From JAGIBJ01 sp032119595 (GTDB lineage: Bacteria > Actinomycetota > Thermoleophilia > Solirubrobacterales > Solirubrobacteraceae): a DNA stretch of 64,000 bases. The position numbers and the translations under genes were made by a program. Under the pieces are notes generated by a model, which was not told the DNA's origin, ran no database searches, and worked only from the letters and a program-made list of their open reading frames with translations. Positions 1 to 8,481 of this stretch are shown here, one piece after another. Numbering within the stretch: position 1 is the first letter of the stretch; each line of letters begins with the position of its first letter. Location: positions 12,322 through 76,321 of the forward strand of contig JAUMBQ010000002.1 of NCBI GenBank assembly GCA_032119595.1, read 5' to 3'.

Positions 1-1027
1 AGGGATGCCCACCCGGCGAGCCGACGGCCGGGGAGCTGTAGACGTAGTTGCCGGTCTTGGTCCGCCAAGCGGTTTTGCCGGTGCTCGTGGAGAGGGAGTA
101 GACGGACCCGTCGGTGCTGCCGATGTACAGGCGCCCGAACGCGATCGCCGGTGAGGAATAAAACGAGCCGGCGCGCAGGCTGAGCCCGCCCGCGACGGGG
201 CGACGCACCCAGCGGATCTTGCCGTCGGTGCGCCGAAGGGCGTAGATGCGGCCGCTGTAGTCGCCGACGAAGAGCTTGCCTCCGGTCATCGCGACCGCGC
301 CCTTCACGGCGCCCTCGGTGGGCGTGCGCCAGCGCTGAGCACCGTCGCGAGTCCTAAGCGCCATCACGCTGCCGTCCTCGGTTCCGAGATAGAGGCGGTC
401 GCGCCACAGCAGAGGGGAGGACTCGGTCCGGCCGCGCACGAGCTTCGTCCAGAGGGTGCGACCCGTCTCGGCATCGACCGCGACGACCTTCCCGGCCTTG
501 ATGCCCCGGCCGCGCTCCATGATCGAGACGTAGATCCGTCGATCGCTGCAGGCCGGCGACGATGCGGCCACCGCGCCCAATTTGCGCTTCCACACGCCGA
601 CGCCGGTGCGCCTGGAGAGCTTGAGTAGCACGCCGTCGTTGCGCAGGAGGTAGAGCGAACGCCCGCAGATCACCGGCGGGAACTCGATCTGGATGCCACC
701 GCGGCGGGCCCAAACGGTGCGGTACGGCGGGCGCAGTTGGGCTTTCACCGAGAGCGCGTGGGTGCGCTGCGTGTTGCCGCCGAAGATCGGCCATCGGAAG
801 CCGTCGTCGGCCGGGTGGCCCTTGGGGATCCGTTGCGCACCGACGTTCGTCTCGACATCCGTGCTGCTGAAGGCGGCGTTCTTGTCGATGTCGTCGCTCG
901 TACGGCCGGCGATCAGGATCGACGCGGCCACGATCGCGATCAGGAGACCGATCACGGCACCCTGCCAGCGAGCAGGCAGGCGTCGAGCGGGCGGGGTAGC
1001 CGGAGGCGGCGATGCGGGAGACGACAT
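1..1027 (-). CDS. Membrane-anchored PQQ-like beta-propeller protein (partial)
   Basis: Reads leftward from an ATG at 1027 and leaves the window still open after about 342 codons, so the C-terminus is missing. A Pro-rich cytoplasmic start is followed by one hydrophobic helix (about residues 21-41) and then an extracytoplasmic part made of repeated blades of the PQQ/BamB type, with recurring segments such as VVAVDAETGRTLW, IYALRRTDGKIRW and VYSLSTSTGKTAW. Proteins of this fold are usually surface-exposed scaffolds or quinoprotein-like domains; no catalytic role can be assigned from the visible part. It is divergent from the nucleotidyltransferase gene, and a TAGCAT box 8 nt before its ATG supports this start. 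Confidence 0.8.
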   Translation of the reverse strand, partial: MSSPASPPPATPPARRLPARWQGAVIGLLIAIVAASILIAGRTSDDIDKNAAFSSTDVETNVGAQRIPKGHPADDGFRWPIFGGNTQRTHALSVKAQLRPPYRTVWARRGGIQIEFPPVICGRSLYLLRNDGVLLKLSRRTGVGVWKRKLGAVAASSPACSDRRIYVSIMERGRGIKAGKVVAVDAETGRTLWTKLVRGRTESSPLLWRDRLYLGTEDGSVMALRTRDGAQRWRTPTEGAVKGAVAMTGGKLFVGDYSGRIYALRRTDGKIRWVRRPVAGGLSLRAGSFYSSPAIAFGRLYIGSTDGSVYSLSTSTGKTAWRTKTGNYVYSSPAVGSPGGHP

Positions 1028-1035
1028 CGGAGGCG

Positions 1036-1041
1036 ATGCTA
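1036..1041 (-). promoter_or_regulatory. -10 box of the beta-propeller gene (leaderless type)
   Basis: On the minus strand TAGCAT lies 8 nt before the ATG at 1027, with no Shine-Dalgarno sequence between them. Confidence 0.5.
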
Positions 1042-1112
1042 CGGAAGACCTCGGAGTGGAGCTGCCGCCCGTCCAGCGCCCCTTCGGGCACGAAAGTCGC
1101 GAAGATGGCCGG

Positions 1113-2321
1113 GTGGGCTACCGCTGGCTGCACCTCGATCCGGACGACCCGGCCGCGCTCCTGCGCGCGATCGCTGCGCTTCCGGGCGCCGCGCCGCTCA
1201 ATGCCGCCGTCGTGGCCACCGGTGCGCAGGCCCATCTGGTCGGCGGGGCAGTCCGCGACCTGCTGGTGGGACGGGTGCCCCGCGAGCTGGATGTGGTCGT
1301 CGAAGGCGACCCGGCCGCGCTGGTTGAGGCGCTCGGTGGCACGGCCCGCAACCACGACCGCTTCGAGACCGCGACGGTGAGCATGGCTGACGGCAGCACC
1401 ATCGACATCGCGCGGTCCCGCTCTGAGACCTATCCCGAACCCGGTGCCCTGCCCGAGGTGGAGCCAGCGCCCCTCGCGATCGACCTGCACCGCCGCGACG
1501 TGACGTTCAACGCGATCGCCATCGACCTGACGACGGGCGTCGTAACCGCCGCCGGCACGGCCATCGCCGACCTCGACGACGCGATCTTGCGGGTGCTGCA
1601 CCCGGCCTCATTCACCGACGATCCGACGCGCCTTTGGCGGCTGGCCCGCTACGAGGTCAGAATGGCGGCCGACTGGGAGCCGATCACCGCACTGCTCGCG
1701 CAAACCGCAGTTGCGCATGGCGCGCTTGAGACGGTCACGATTCAGCGCCTCGCTTCCGAGCTGCGCCTCGCGCTGCGCGAGCCCGACGCGTACGGCGCGC
1801 TGGCGGCGGCCGAACGGCTCGGGCTGTGGCCGCGCCTGCAACTCGACGCGCTGCGACTCGAGCAGGCCGAACGACTCGGCGCCGGGCTTGCCGAACCGGC
1901 CGATCTGGCCCTCGCGGCCTTCGCGAGCCCCGATCCAAGACTCGCTCGGATGCTTGACCGACGCGAAGAGTCAGCGCTGCTCGACGCGACCTTCCTGCTC
2001 CGCGGAGCGCACGGTGAGGGGCGACGGCCAGGGCCGCTGCCGGACACGGCGCCTGGCTCGCTCATTCACCAGCGGTTCGCAGGCCTGCCGGCGGCGGCGA
2101 TCGCCGCTGCCCCGGACAGCGCGGCAGCGGAGCGTTGGCTTCGCGAACTCTCCGAGGTGCGGCCGGCGATCGACGGAACCGACCTGCTGGCCGCAGGGAT
2201 TCCGGCCGGACCAGCGCTCGGGGTCGCCCTCGACGCGGCGCGTAACGCCGTGCTCGACGGCGCGATCGGCCTCACCGACCGCGACGGCCAGCTTCGCATC
2301 GCGCTCCAGGCCGCCTGCTAG
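1113..2321 (+). CDS. cca: CCA tRNA nucleotidyltransferase / poly(A) polymerase family
   Basis: About 402 aa nucleotidyltransferase of the class II CCA-adding / poly(A) polymerase family, which adds or repairs the 3' CCA of tRNA from CTP and ATP. Head-domain signatures are present: GGAVRD (about residues 44-49), an Asp-rich ELDVVVEGD strand, the RRDVTFNAIAIDL motif (about 127) and DDPTRLWRLARY (about 169). I see no HD domain in the C-terminal half, which is Ala/Leu-rich and helical. The start is uncertain: GTG 1113 fits the family N-terminus, and GTG 1056 is in frame and possible. The frame stays open further upstream, but that stretch overlaps the divergent gene. Which enzyme of the family it is (CCA-adding or A-adding) is not settled by sequence alone. 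Confidence 0.85.
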   Translation: MGYRWLHLDPDDPAALLRAIAALPGAAPLNAAVVATGAQAHLVGGAVRDLLVGRVPRELDVVVEGDPAALVEALGGTARNHDRFETATVSMADGSTIDIARSRSETYPEPGALPEVEPAPLAIDLHRRDVTFNAIAIDLTTGVVTAAGTAIADLDDAILRVLHPASFTDDPTRLWRLARYEVRMAADWEPITALLAQTAVAHGALETVTIQRLASELRLALREPDAYGALAAAERLGLWPRLQLDALRLEQAERLGAGLAEPADLALAAFASPDPRLARMLDRREESALLDATFLLRGAHGEGRRPGPLPDTAPGSLIHQRFAGLPAAAIAAAPDSAAAERWLRELSEVRPAIDGTDLLAAGIPAGPALGVALDAARNAVLDGAIGLTDRDGQLRIALQAAC

Positions 2322-2331
2322 AACCTTGCGC

Positions 2332-3084
2332 GTGACCACCACCGCCCTCATCGACACCGGCGACCGGCTCATGGCGACCGCCCACGGGGCCACGGCCATC
2401 TTCACTGGCCGGGCCGGCGGCGTCAGCGCAGCGCCCTTCGACACGCTCAACCTCGGCCCGTGGACGGGCGACGACCGCGCCGCCGTCGCAGAAAACCGGG
2501 GCCGTGTCGAGGCGTGGGCCTCCGAGGATCGCCCGCGAACGCTGGTGATCGGCGAGCAGGTCCACGAGACCGTTGTCGTGCAGCACCGCGATGGCTTCCC
2601 CGACCCGGAGGTCGACGGCGTCGACGGCCACGTGGGTGATCGGGCCGACATCGCGCTCGGCGTGCTCACCGCCGACTGCGTGCCCGTGCTCCTCCTGGCG
2701 CCGTGGGGTGTCGGGGCCGCCCACGCCGGTTGGCGGGGTCTCGCCGGGGGGATCGTCGGTTCGGTGACCAATGAACTGCTCGACCTCCCTGGAGCAGCCG
2801 ACGACCTGTCGAGCGTGGTGGCCTTGATCGGGCCCTGTGCCGGACCCTGTTGCTATGAGGTCGGTGACGAGGTGCACGCCGCCTTCGAGGGCTGGCCGCC
2901 TGGCCGAGCCGGCCAGGGCACCATCGATCTCCCCGGGCTGACGACGGCCGCGCTGGAGCACGCCGGGGTGGGGGAGGTCGTCGTCGCCGATCGCTGCACG
3001 ATCTGCGATCCGCGGTACTTCAGCCATCGGGCGAGCGGCGGCCGCACGGGCCGGCAGGCCGGCATCGTCTGGCGCACGGCATGA
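2332..3084 (+). CDS. pgeF: Peptidoglycan editing factor PgeF (YfiH, multicopper-oxidase-like)
   Basis: 250 aa. The family hydrolyses misincorporated Ser-containing muropeptide precursors (PgeF) and was earlier called a laccase-domain protein. Diagnostic features: FTGRAGGVS near the N-terminus, the metal-ligand Cys in TADCVPVLLL (about C116), HAGWRG (about H131), GPCAGPCCYEVG and the C-terminal DRCTICDPRYFSHR. GTG 2332 lies 10 nt after the cca stop; TAGAAC, starting at that stop, is 7 nt before the GTG and could be a -10. The 3' end overlaps yggS by 4 nt (ATGA), so the two are translationally coupled, as in other actinobacteria where both sit near ftsZ and sepF. No ftsZ is visible here. Confidence 0.93.
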   Translation: MTTTALIDTGDRLMATAHGATAIFTGRAGGVSAAPFDTLNLGPWTGDDRAAVAENRGRVEAWASEDRPRTLVIGEQVHETVVVQHRDGFPDPEVDGVDGHVGDRADIALGVLTADCVPVLLLAPWGVGAAHAGWRGLAGGIVGSVTNELLDLPGAADDLSSVVALIGPCAGPCCYEVGDEVHAAFEGWPPGRAGQGTIDLPGLTTAALEHAGVGEVVVADRCTICDPRYFSHRASGGRTGRQAGIVWRTA

Positions 3085-3827
3085 GCGCCATGGAGCCACA
3101 GCCGCCGGCGCGAGTGCTCCTCAGCACCGTCGATGTTGACCTGATCCGTGCGCGCCTGGCCGCCCTCAGAGCGATGCTCGACCAAGCCGCGATCAGCGCC
3201 GGTCGCAGGGCGGGGCCTGAGGTGCTCGTCGCCTCGAAGTACTTCGAGGCGGTCGCCATTCCCGACCTGATCACCGCCGGCGCGACGCTCCTCGGGGAGA
3301 ACCGCGCCGAACTGATCGAGCCCAAGCAGGCCGCAGCGCTGGCAGCGGGCGCCGGCGAGGTTCAGTGGGACTTCATCGGCGAGCTGCAAAGCCGCAAGGC
3401 CGCGTCGATCGCCGCGCACGTGAGCCGGATCCACACACTCGCCAGCACGTCGGCCGCGCGCAAGCTCGTCGCGCACGCCGCCACGGGCGCCGTGGTGCCT
3501 GAGCTCTTGATCCAGGTCAACGTCGCCGGGGAAGTCGCGAAGGGTGGCGTCGCGCCAGAAGACCTGCCCGCGCTGCTCGACGCCGCAGGTGACCTCCCGG
3601 TGCGAGGGCTGATGACGATGCCGCCGCTCGCAGAGACGCCCGACGGCAGCCGCCGATGGTTCGCGGCCCTGCGGGACCTCGCCGCTGCGCACGGACTGGA
3701 CCAGCTCTCAATGGGCACCAGTCAAGACGCGGTTGTCGCAGCGCAGGAGGGCGCGACTGTGGTGCGCATCGGGGGCATCCTCACGAGCGACGTGGCGTGG
3801 GGCCGCCTCGAAGCCCAGTACGGCTGA
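3081..3827 (+). CDS. yggS: PLP homeostasis protein, YggS/PROSC family
   Basis: 248 aa, usual length for the family. It is a PLP-binding TIM-barrel protein that buffers pyridoxal phosphate and affects amino-acid and cofactor balance. The PLP lysine is in VLVASKYF (about K53); GATLLGENRAEL, WDFIGELQSRK and the C-terminal SMGTSQDAVVA and VRIGGIL segments are the family landmarks. ATG overlaps the pgeF stop by 4 nt. An 8-bp inverted repeat directly follows the stop and may end the pair. Confidence 0.93.
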   Translation: MSAMEPQPPARVLLSTVDVDLIRARLAALRAMLDQAAISAGRRAGPEVLVASKYFEAVAIPDLITAGATLLGENRAELIEPKQAAALAAGAGEVQWDFIGELQSRKAASIAAHVSRIHTLASTSAARKLVAHAATGAVVPELLIQVNVAGEVAKGGVAPEDLPALLDAAGDLPVRGLMTMPPLAETPDGSRRWFAALRDLAAAHGLDQLSMGTSQDAVVAAQEGATVVRIGGILTSDVAWGRLEAQYG

Positions 3828-3843
3828 CCGTGCTCGCACGGTC
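3826..3843 (+). terminator. Inverted repeat after yggS
   Basis: GACCGTGC and GCACGGTC are separated by 2 nt and overlap the yggS stop codon. There is no T-run; it could be a weak terminator. Confidence 0.4.
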
Positions 3844-3943
3844 TGCGTTGGCTGGTCGCATGTCGGGCCCCGGTCGGCGTCCGACGCGGCGCAACGACGC
3901 GTGCACGGCCGCGTACCTGGCAGGACAATTCGCGCGCACTCGG

Positions 3944-3949
3944 TAATGT
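3944..3949 (+). promoter_or_regulatory. -10 box of sepF (leaderless type)
   Basis: TAATGT lies 8 nt before the ATG at 3958, and there is no SD upstream of either candidate ATG. This argues for 3958 rather than the ATG at 3946, which lies inside the box. Confidence 0.5.
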
Positions 3950-3957
3950 CGAACCCG

Positions 3958-4497
3958 ATGGCCTTCCGTGACCGCTTTCAGCAGGCACTCGTGTACTTCG
4001 GACTCGCCGAGGCGCGAGTTGACCGGTATGACACGTACGCCGAGCACGACGGCGGCGACCCGTACGGCGCTCCGGCTCCCGAGCCGCGCCGACGCGCTCC
4101 CTCCGCCGCTCGCCGCAAGGCCGACGAGTACGAGGAGATCTTCTCCGACGACGTCGGCGGCGGCCACCGCGACGGGGGCGTCCTGCGTGCGATGCCCGAT
4201 CCGGGATTCGGCGGCGGCGACGTGCGCGTGCATCTCGTGCTGCCCAAGAGCTTCAACGACGCCCAGCAGATGGCCGATCGTTACAAGGACGGCACGCCGG
4301 TGATCCTGAACCTCCAGGGCGTCGAGTCCGATCTTTCCCGCCGGCTCATCGACTTCGGTTCCGGCCTCACGTACGCGCTCGACGGCGGCATGCAGCGCAT
4401 CGCCGACAAGGTCTTCATGTTGACGCCGCGCAACGTTGAGCTGTCCGCCGAGCAGCGCGCGCAGTTGCTCGAAAAGGGCTTCTACAACCAGTCCTGA
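3958..4497 (+). CDS. sepF: Cell division protein SepF
   Basis: 179 aa. SepF tethers FtsZ to the membrane in actinobacteria and firmicutes. The N-terminus (MAFRDRFQQALVYFGL) resembles the SepF amphipathic membrane-targeting helix; an acidic/basic disordered linker (about residues 25-80) follows. The C-terminal SepF core begins near VRVHLVLPKSFNDA and contains DRYKDGTPVILNLQ and DFGSGLTYALDGGM, which form the dimer and FtsZ-binding fold. It sits between yggS and proC as in the division and cell wall clusters of actinobacteria. In-frame starts further upstream would add a region with no family resemblance and were rejected. Confidence 0.93.
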   Translation: MAFRDRFQQALVYFGLAEARVDRYDTYAEHDGGDPYGAPAPEPRRRAPSAARRKADEYEEIFSDDVGGGHRDGGVLRAMPDPGFGGGDVRVHLVLPKSFNDAQQMADRYKDGTPVILNLQGVESDLSRRLIDFGSGLTYALDGGMQRIADKVFMLTPRNVELSAEQRAQLLEKGFYNQS

Positions 4498-4553
4498 TCG
4501 GGCGCACGGCGGGCGCCTGCGTTCGCGTGCGCACAGGCCGGGGCCACGCTGCG

Positions 4554-4559
4554 TAGGCT
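4554..4559 (+). promoter_or_regulatory. -10 box of proC (leaderless type)
   Basis: TAGGCT ends 7 nt before ATG 4567; no SD is present. Confidence 0.55.
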
Positions 4560-4566
4560 TGGCGCC

Positions 4567-5319
4567 ATGCAGATCGGTCTTCTCGGAGCGGGCAACCTCG
4601 CCCGTGCCCTCGCTCTCGGCCTCGGAGAACCAGTCGCGGTCTACGACCCGGTCCTGGAGCGCGCCCAATCCCTCGCGGCGCAGACGGGCGGCAAGGCCTA
4701 CACGTCGGCGCAGGCCGTGTCGGAGGTCGCCGAGATCACGGTGCTGTGCCACAAGCCGGCGCAGCTCGCCTCGGTTGCCGAGTCGTTCGACCATCATGGC
4801 CGCCAGATCCTGTCGGCCCTTGGTGCGACGCCGCTGGCCGATCTCCGCGAGGTCTACCCGCATGCGACCGTCGTTCGGGTCATGCCGAACATCGCGATGG
4901 AAGTCGGTGCCGGGCTCTCGATCCTGTGTAAGCCCTTCGGCGATGAAGAGCGCGAACTCGCCGACCGCGTGAGCGCCATCCTCGACCGCGTCAGCCGCGT
5001 CGTTGAACTCGATGAGGCGCAGCTGCCCCTCGCGCAGGGTGTGTCGGGCGGGATGCCTGCGTACGTGGCGCTGTTCGTGGAGGCGTACGTCGACGCGCTC
5101 GTGCGCCAGGGCATGCCGCAGGAGATCGCGCTCGACGTGGTTGCCGGCAGCATTCCGGGGTCGGCGGAGCTGGTTGCGGTGCGCCACGGCGATACGCTGG
5201 GCGTGCGCCGCCAGGTCACGTCGCCAGGTGGCACTACCGCCCGGGCCATCCGTGCCCTGGAAGCCGGCGGCTTCCGGGAAGCCATCGCCAACGCCGTCGA
5301 CGCCTCGATCATCCGATGA
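4567..5319 (+). CDS. proC: Pyrroline-5-carboxylate reductase
   Basis: 250 aa. Catalyses the last step of proline synthesis, NAD(P)H-dependent reduction of pyrroline-5-carboxylate. It begins with a Rossmann fold (MQIGLLGAGNLARALALGLG). The late family segment is visible as the SPGGTTARAIRALEAGGFREA stretch, split here as SPGGTTARAIRALE and GGFREA, together with RVMPNIAMEVGAG and AQGVSGGMPAYVALFVEA in the middle. It appears to start a transcription unit with its own -10 box and overlaps yggT by 4 nt (ATGA). Some members of this branch have lost catalytic activity, but the signature is intact here. Confidence 0.92.
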   Translation: MQIGLLGAGNLARALALGLGEPVAVYDPVLERAQSLAAQTGGKAYTSAQAVSEVAEITVLCHKPAQLASVAESFDHHGRQILSALGATPLADLREVYPHATVVRVMPNIAMEVGAGLSILCKPFGDEERELADRVSAILDRVSRVVELDEAQLPLAQGVSGGMPAYVALFVEAYVDALVRQGMPQEIALDVVAGSIPGSAELVAVRHGDTLGVRRQVTSPGGTTARAIRALEAGGFREAIANAVDASIIR

Positions 5320-5621
5320 CCCACCAGCTCCTTGTAATCGCCCAGGACAGCGGCGGCGTGGGCAACGCGACCCGAAGCCTCGTCGTGTCGATCCTGTCAA
5401 TCGCCTCGCTGCTCCTCTTGGTCTACGTGCTCCTCGACCTCGCGCGCAGTTTCATGCGCGACGTTCCGAGCGCCGTGGTCACGTTCCATGAGGCCCTTGG
5501 CAAAGTGTGGGAGCCGGTGTTGCGCCCGATCCGCAATGCGCTTCCGGCGATGGGCGGCTTGGACTTCAGCCCGCTCATCGTGCTGCTCCTCCTGCAGTTC
5601 ATCGTGAACATCATCAGATGA
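5316..5621 (+). CDS. yggT: YggT family membrane protein
   Basis: 101 aa with two hydrophobic segments (about residues 22-46 and 84-100) and the family core EPVLRPIRNALPAMGG followed by LDFSPLIVLLLL. YggT proteins lie in division gene clusters (ylmG in plastids and firmicutes) and are linked to envelope or membrane organisation; the molecular role is not established. It overlaps proC and lspA by 4 nt at each end, so the three genes are probably translated together. Confidence 0.9.
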   Translation: MTHQLLVIAQDSGGVGNATRSLVVSILSIASLLLLVYVLLDLARSFMRDVPSAVVTFHEALGKVWEPVLRPIRNALPAMGGLDFSPLIVLLLLQFIVNIIR

Positions 5622-6118
5622 GCCTCCGTCTGGCCGCGGTCGGCGCGGCCGCGGTCGTCGCGGCTGATCAGGCCGTCAAGACGTTGGTGCGGGCCGACGT
5701 CCCGCAGGGTTCGTCGCGGGAGCTGATCCCGGGCGTCGAACTCGTGCACACCAAGAACACCGGTGTGTCGTTCGGCTTCTTGAACGACGCACCCGTTTGG
5801 GTTGTCGGCCTATTTTCGGCGATCGCGATGGTCGCCGTCGTCGGGATCACGGTCTGGGCGCTGCGCGGGAAAGCCCGCGACGCAACGGTGGCACTGATCC
5901 TGGGTGGAGCGATCGGCAACCTCATCGACCGCCTTGCCTTTGGTTCCGTGACCGACTTCCTTGACCTGCCGGCGCTGCCGCCATGCAATGTGGCGGACAT
6001 CGCGATCACCTTCGGCGCGATCGTGATGTTCGCCGGACTGCTCTTCACCGATGCCGGCGAGTCCCGGCAGACCTCTGACGCCGGCGAGTCCCGGCAGACC
6101 ACGGACGCAGGCGCATGA
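5618..6118 (+). CDS. lspA: Lipoprotein signal peptidase II
   Basis: 166 aa inner-membrane aspartic peptidase that removes signal peptides from prolipoproteins. Four hydrophobic segments are visible, with ELVHTKNTGVSFGFLN, GGAIGNLIDRLAFGSVTDF (first catalytic Asp) and CNVADIAITFGA (second catalytic Asp). The C-terminal tail carries a near-perfect duplication, DAGESRQT(S/T) twice, caused by a repeat of about 30 bp at about 6050-6111. Starts within the yggT stop (ATGA) and ends within the rluD start. Confidence 0.95.
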   Translation: MSLRLAAVGAAAVVAADQAVKTLVRADVPQGSSRELIPGVELVHTKNTGVSFGFLNDAPVWVVGLFSAIAMVAVVGITVWALRGKARDATVALILGGAIGNLIDRLAFGSVTDFLDLPALPPCNVADIAITFGAIVMFAGLLFTDAGESRQTSDAGESRQTTDAGA

Positions 6119-7032
6119 CGGACGAGATCCGCGAACAGGTCGTCGGGCCCGATGACGACGGCGTCCGGCTGGACCGCTTCATCGCCTCGATGGTGGCCTC
6201 CCGCGCGCAGGCGCAAAAGGCGATCGCCGACGGGCGTGTGATGGTCAACGGCCAGAAGGTCGTGAAGTCGCGCTCGGTTCACGCCGGGCAGCGCGTCGAG
6301 GTCGCCGTGCCGGCTGAGCGGGCCGCTGCCACGGTCTCCGAGGAGCAGACCTCCGTGCCGATCGTCTACCAGGACGAATCCATCGTCGTGGTCGACAAGC
6401 CGGCCGGGATGGTCGTGCACCCCGCGCCTGGGCATCACGGGGTCACGCTCGTCGAGGCGCTCGGTGGCCGGACTGCAGGTGGCCCCGAGGATCGTCCGGG
6501 CGTTGTCCATCGACTTGACCGAGACACCAGCGGACTGCTGGTCCTGGCTCGGTCGGACTCCGCGCTGCGCACGCTTCAGGCCGCGCTGTCGGAGCGCCGC
6601 GTCAAGCGGGAGTACCTCGCGCTGGTGCAAGGCACGCCGCCGGCGCACGCTGGCACGATCGACGCGCCGATCGGCCGCGATCCGAAGGACCGCACCCGCA
6701 TGGCGATCGACGGCGACTCCCCGCGCAGCGCCACGACCCACTTCACCGTGCTCGAGCACCTGGGTCACACCACGTATCTCTCTGTCGTGCTCGACACCGG
6801 CCGCACGCATCAGATCCGCGTACACCTGGAAGCGATCGGGCACCCGGTCGTCGGCGACCCGACGTATGGCGATGACGGCGCTGCGTACGGCCTGGATCGC
6901 CAATGGCTGCACGCAACCCGACTCACCCTCGAGCACCCGGTGACCGGGGAGGAACTCGTGCTGGAGTCCGAGCCGCCGGAGGATCTGGCGCGGGCTCTGG
7001 CCGCAGCGCGCGCAGAGGCCCGGGTCGTCTAG
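6115..7032 (+). CDS. rluD: Ribosomal large-subunit pseudouridine synthase, RluA/RluD family
   Basis: 305 aa. An N-terminal S4 RNA-binding domain (about residues 14-75, VRLDRFIASM...DGRVMVNG) is followed by a pseudouridine synthase domain with the catalytic motif HRLDRDTSGLLVL, the substrate-contact region RTHQIRVHLEAIGHPVVGD and QWLHATRLTLEHP near the end. It probably modifies 23S rRNA helix 69 (RluD-like); the exact target is inferred. Coupled to lspA by ATGA overlap, the usual arrangement in many bacteria. Confidence 0.93.
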   Translation: MTDEIREQVVGPDDDGVRLDRFIASMVASRAQAQKAIADGRVMVNGQKVVKSRSVHAGQRVEVAVPAERAAATVSEEQTSVPIVYQDESIVVVDKPAGMVVHPAPGHHGVTLVEALGGRTAGGPEDRPGVVHRLDRDTSGLLVLARSDSALRTLQAALSERRVKREYLALVQGTPPAHAGTIDAPIGRDPKDRTRMAIDGDSPRSATTHFTVLEHLGHTTYLSVVLDTGRTHQIRVHLEAIGHPVVGDPTYGDDGAAYGLDRQWLHATRLTLEHPVTGEELVLESEPPEDLARALAAARAEARVV

Positions 7033-7035
7033 ACT
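7030..7035 (+). promoter_or_regulatory. Possible -10 box for the rpsB operon
   Basis: TAGACT, whose TAG is the rluD stop codon. Initiation about 7 nt downstream would give a leader of about 140 nt (7042-7182), long enough for S2 autoregulation. I recognised no clear -35, and no defined leader structure was worked out. Confidence 0.35.
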
Positions 7036-7182
7036 TCCCGTCGTTCACTTCCTACCCGGGGAGTCAACGGGCTGAGCGCGGTCCTGCTGGTTCTCACCAG
7101 TGCGCGCACACTCGTCCCCGGCTCCAATTCATCACGCACGCTGCCCCGACTCTCAGGGGCGCGCGAAAGGACGCAGACCGCC

Positions 7183-8481
7183 ATGGCCGCAGTCGACCTC
7201 AAGAGCTTGCTTCAAGCAGGCGTTCACTTCGGGCATCAGACCCGTCGCTGGAACCCGAAAATGCGCCGTTTCATCCACGGTGAAATCGACGGCATCTACA
7301 TCATCGACCTCCTGAAGACCGAGAAGGCCCTTCTCGACGCTCAGGAATTCGCTTCTGCCCTCGCGCACCGCGGCGGCAAGATCATGTTCGTCGGTACCAA
7401 GAAGCAGGCGAAGGACTCCATCGAGCTCCACGCCAAGAACGCTGGCATGCCGTACGTGCAGAACCGCTGGCTCGGCGGTCTCCTCACGAACTTCGGCACC
7501 ATCGCCGGCCGCATCAAGCGCCTGCACGACCTTGAGCGTTACGAGAAGGAAGGCCAGCTTCAGCTGCTGCCGACCCGTGAGCGCCTCGCGGCCCAGGCCG
7601 ACCTCGCCAAGCTCCGCAGCAACCTCGGTGGTGCCAGCTCGCTGACGCGCCTCCCGGACGCCATCTTCATCGTCGACCTCAAGGCTGAGGCGATCGCCGT
7701 GCAGGAGGCCCAGCGCCTTCGCATCCCGATCATCGGTCTCGTCGACACCAACTGCGACCCGGACGGCATCGACATCGTCATCCCGGGCAACGACGACTCG
7801 CTGCAGTCCTGCGACCTGATCATCAAGTCGCTTGGCGACGTGATCGCTGAGGGCGCTGCCCACTTCCGTGAGCAGGAGGAACTCCGCCAGAAGCGCGAAG
7901 CCGAGGAGCGCGCGGCCCGTGAGGCTGCCGAGCGCGCCCGCCGTGAGGCCGAGGCCGAGGCCCGTAAGAAGGCTGAGGAAGAAGCTGCCGCTGCTGCGGC
8001 GGCTGCTGCGGCTGCTGCCGCTCCGGCCGAAGGTGCTGCTCCGGCTGCCGCTGGCGCCCCGGCTGCTGCCGGCGCTCCCGCTGCTGCCGCTGGTGCGGCT
8101 CCGCGCCGTCCGTCCGCTCGTCCGAGCGCGGCCGCTGGTGCGGCTGCTCCGGCGCCGGGTGGCAAGCCCGCTGGCGTCGCTCCGTCGGCGACGTCCAAGC
8201 GCCCGAGCGCCCAGCGCGCTGCGGCTGCTGCCGGCGTGACGGCTCCGGCCGCTGAGGCTGCTCCGGCCGCTGAAGCTGCCGCTGCGGTCGCCGAGGCTGC
8301 ACCCGCCGCTGAGGCCGCCACCGAGGCGAAGCCCGCCGCGAAGAAGCCCGCTGCCAAGAAGCCGGCCGCCAAGGCCGCGCCGAAGGCCAAGGCCGAGAAG
8401 CCCGCCGAGGCGCCTGCCGCCGAGGCCGCCCCCGCTACCGACGCGCCGGCCGAGGCCGCCGCCACCGAGGAGACGAAGTAG
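7183..8481 (+). CDS. rpsB: 30S ribosomal protein S2 with long Ala/Pro/Lys-rich C-terminal extension
   Basis: 432 aa, against about 230-270 for a typical S2. Residues 1 to about 235 are a standard S2 (LLQAGVHFGHQTRRWNPKM, GGKIMFVGTKKQA, NRWLGGLLTNF, DTNCDPDGIDIVIPGNDD). A charged helical stretch of Glu, Arg and Ala follows (about 235-270), then about 160 residues of low-complexity Ala/Pro/Gly, then Lys-Pro-Ala repeats (KKPAAKKPAAK) resembling histone H1-like tails, ending acidic. The extension is in frame and uses the same high-GC codons, so it looks genuine. SD GAAAGGA lies 5' of the ATG. First gene of the rpsB-tsf-pyrH-frr operon; its TAG overlaps the tsf GTG by 1 nt. Confidence 0.95.
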   Translation: MAAVDLKSLLQAGVHFGHQTRRWNPKMRRFIHGEIDGIYIIDLLKTEKALLDAQEFASALAHRGGKIMFVGTKKQAKDSIELHAKNAGMPYVQNRWLGGLLTNFGTIAGRIKRLHDLERYEKEGQLQLLPTRERLAAQADLAKLRSNLGGASSLTRLPDAIFIVDLKAEAIAVQEAQRLRIPIIGLVDTNCDPDGIDIVIPGNDDSLQSCDLIIKSLGDVIAEGAAHFREQEELRQKREAEERAAREAAERARREAEAEARKKAEEEAAAAAAAAAAAAAPAEGAAPAAAGAPAAAGAPAAAAGAAPRRPSARPSAAAGAAAPAPGGKPAGVAPSATSKRPSAQRAAAAAGVTAPAAEAAPAAEAAAAVAEAAPAAEAATEAKPAAKKPAAKKPAAKAAPKAKAEKPAEAPAAEAAPATDAPAEAAATEETK

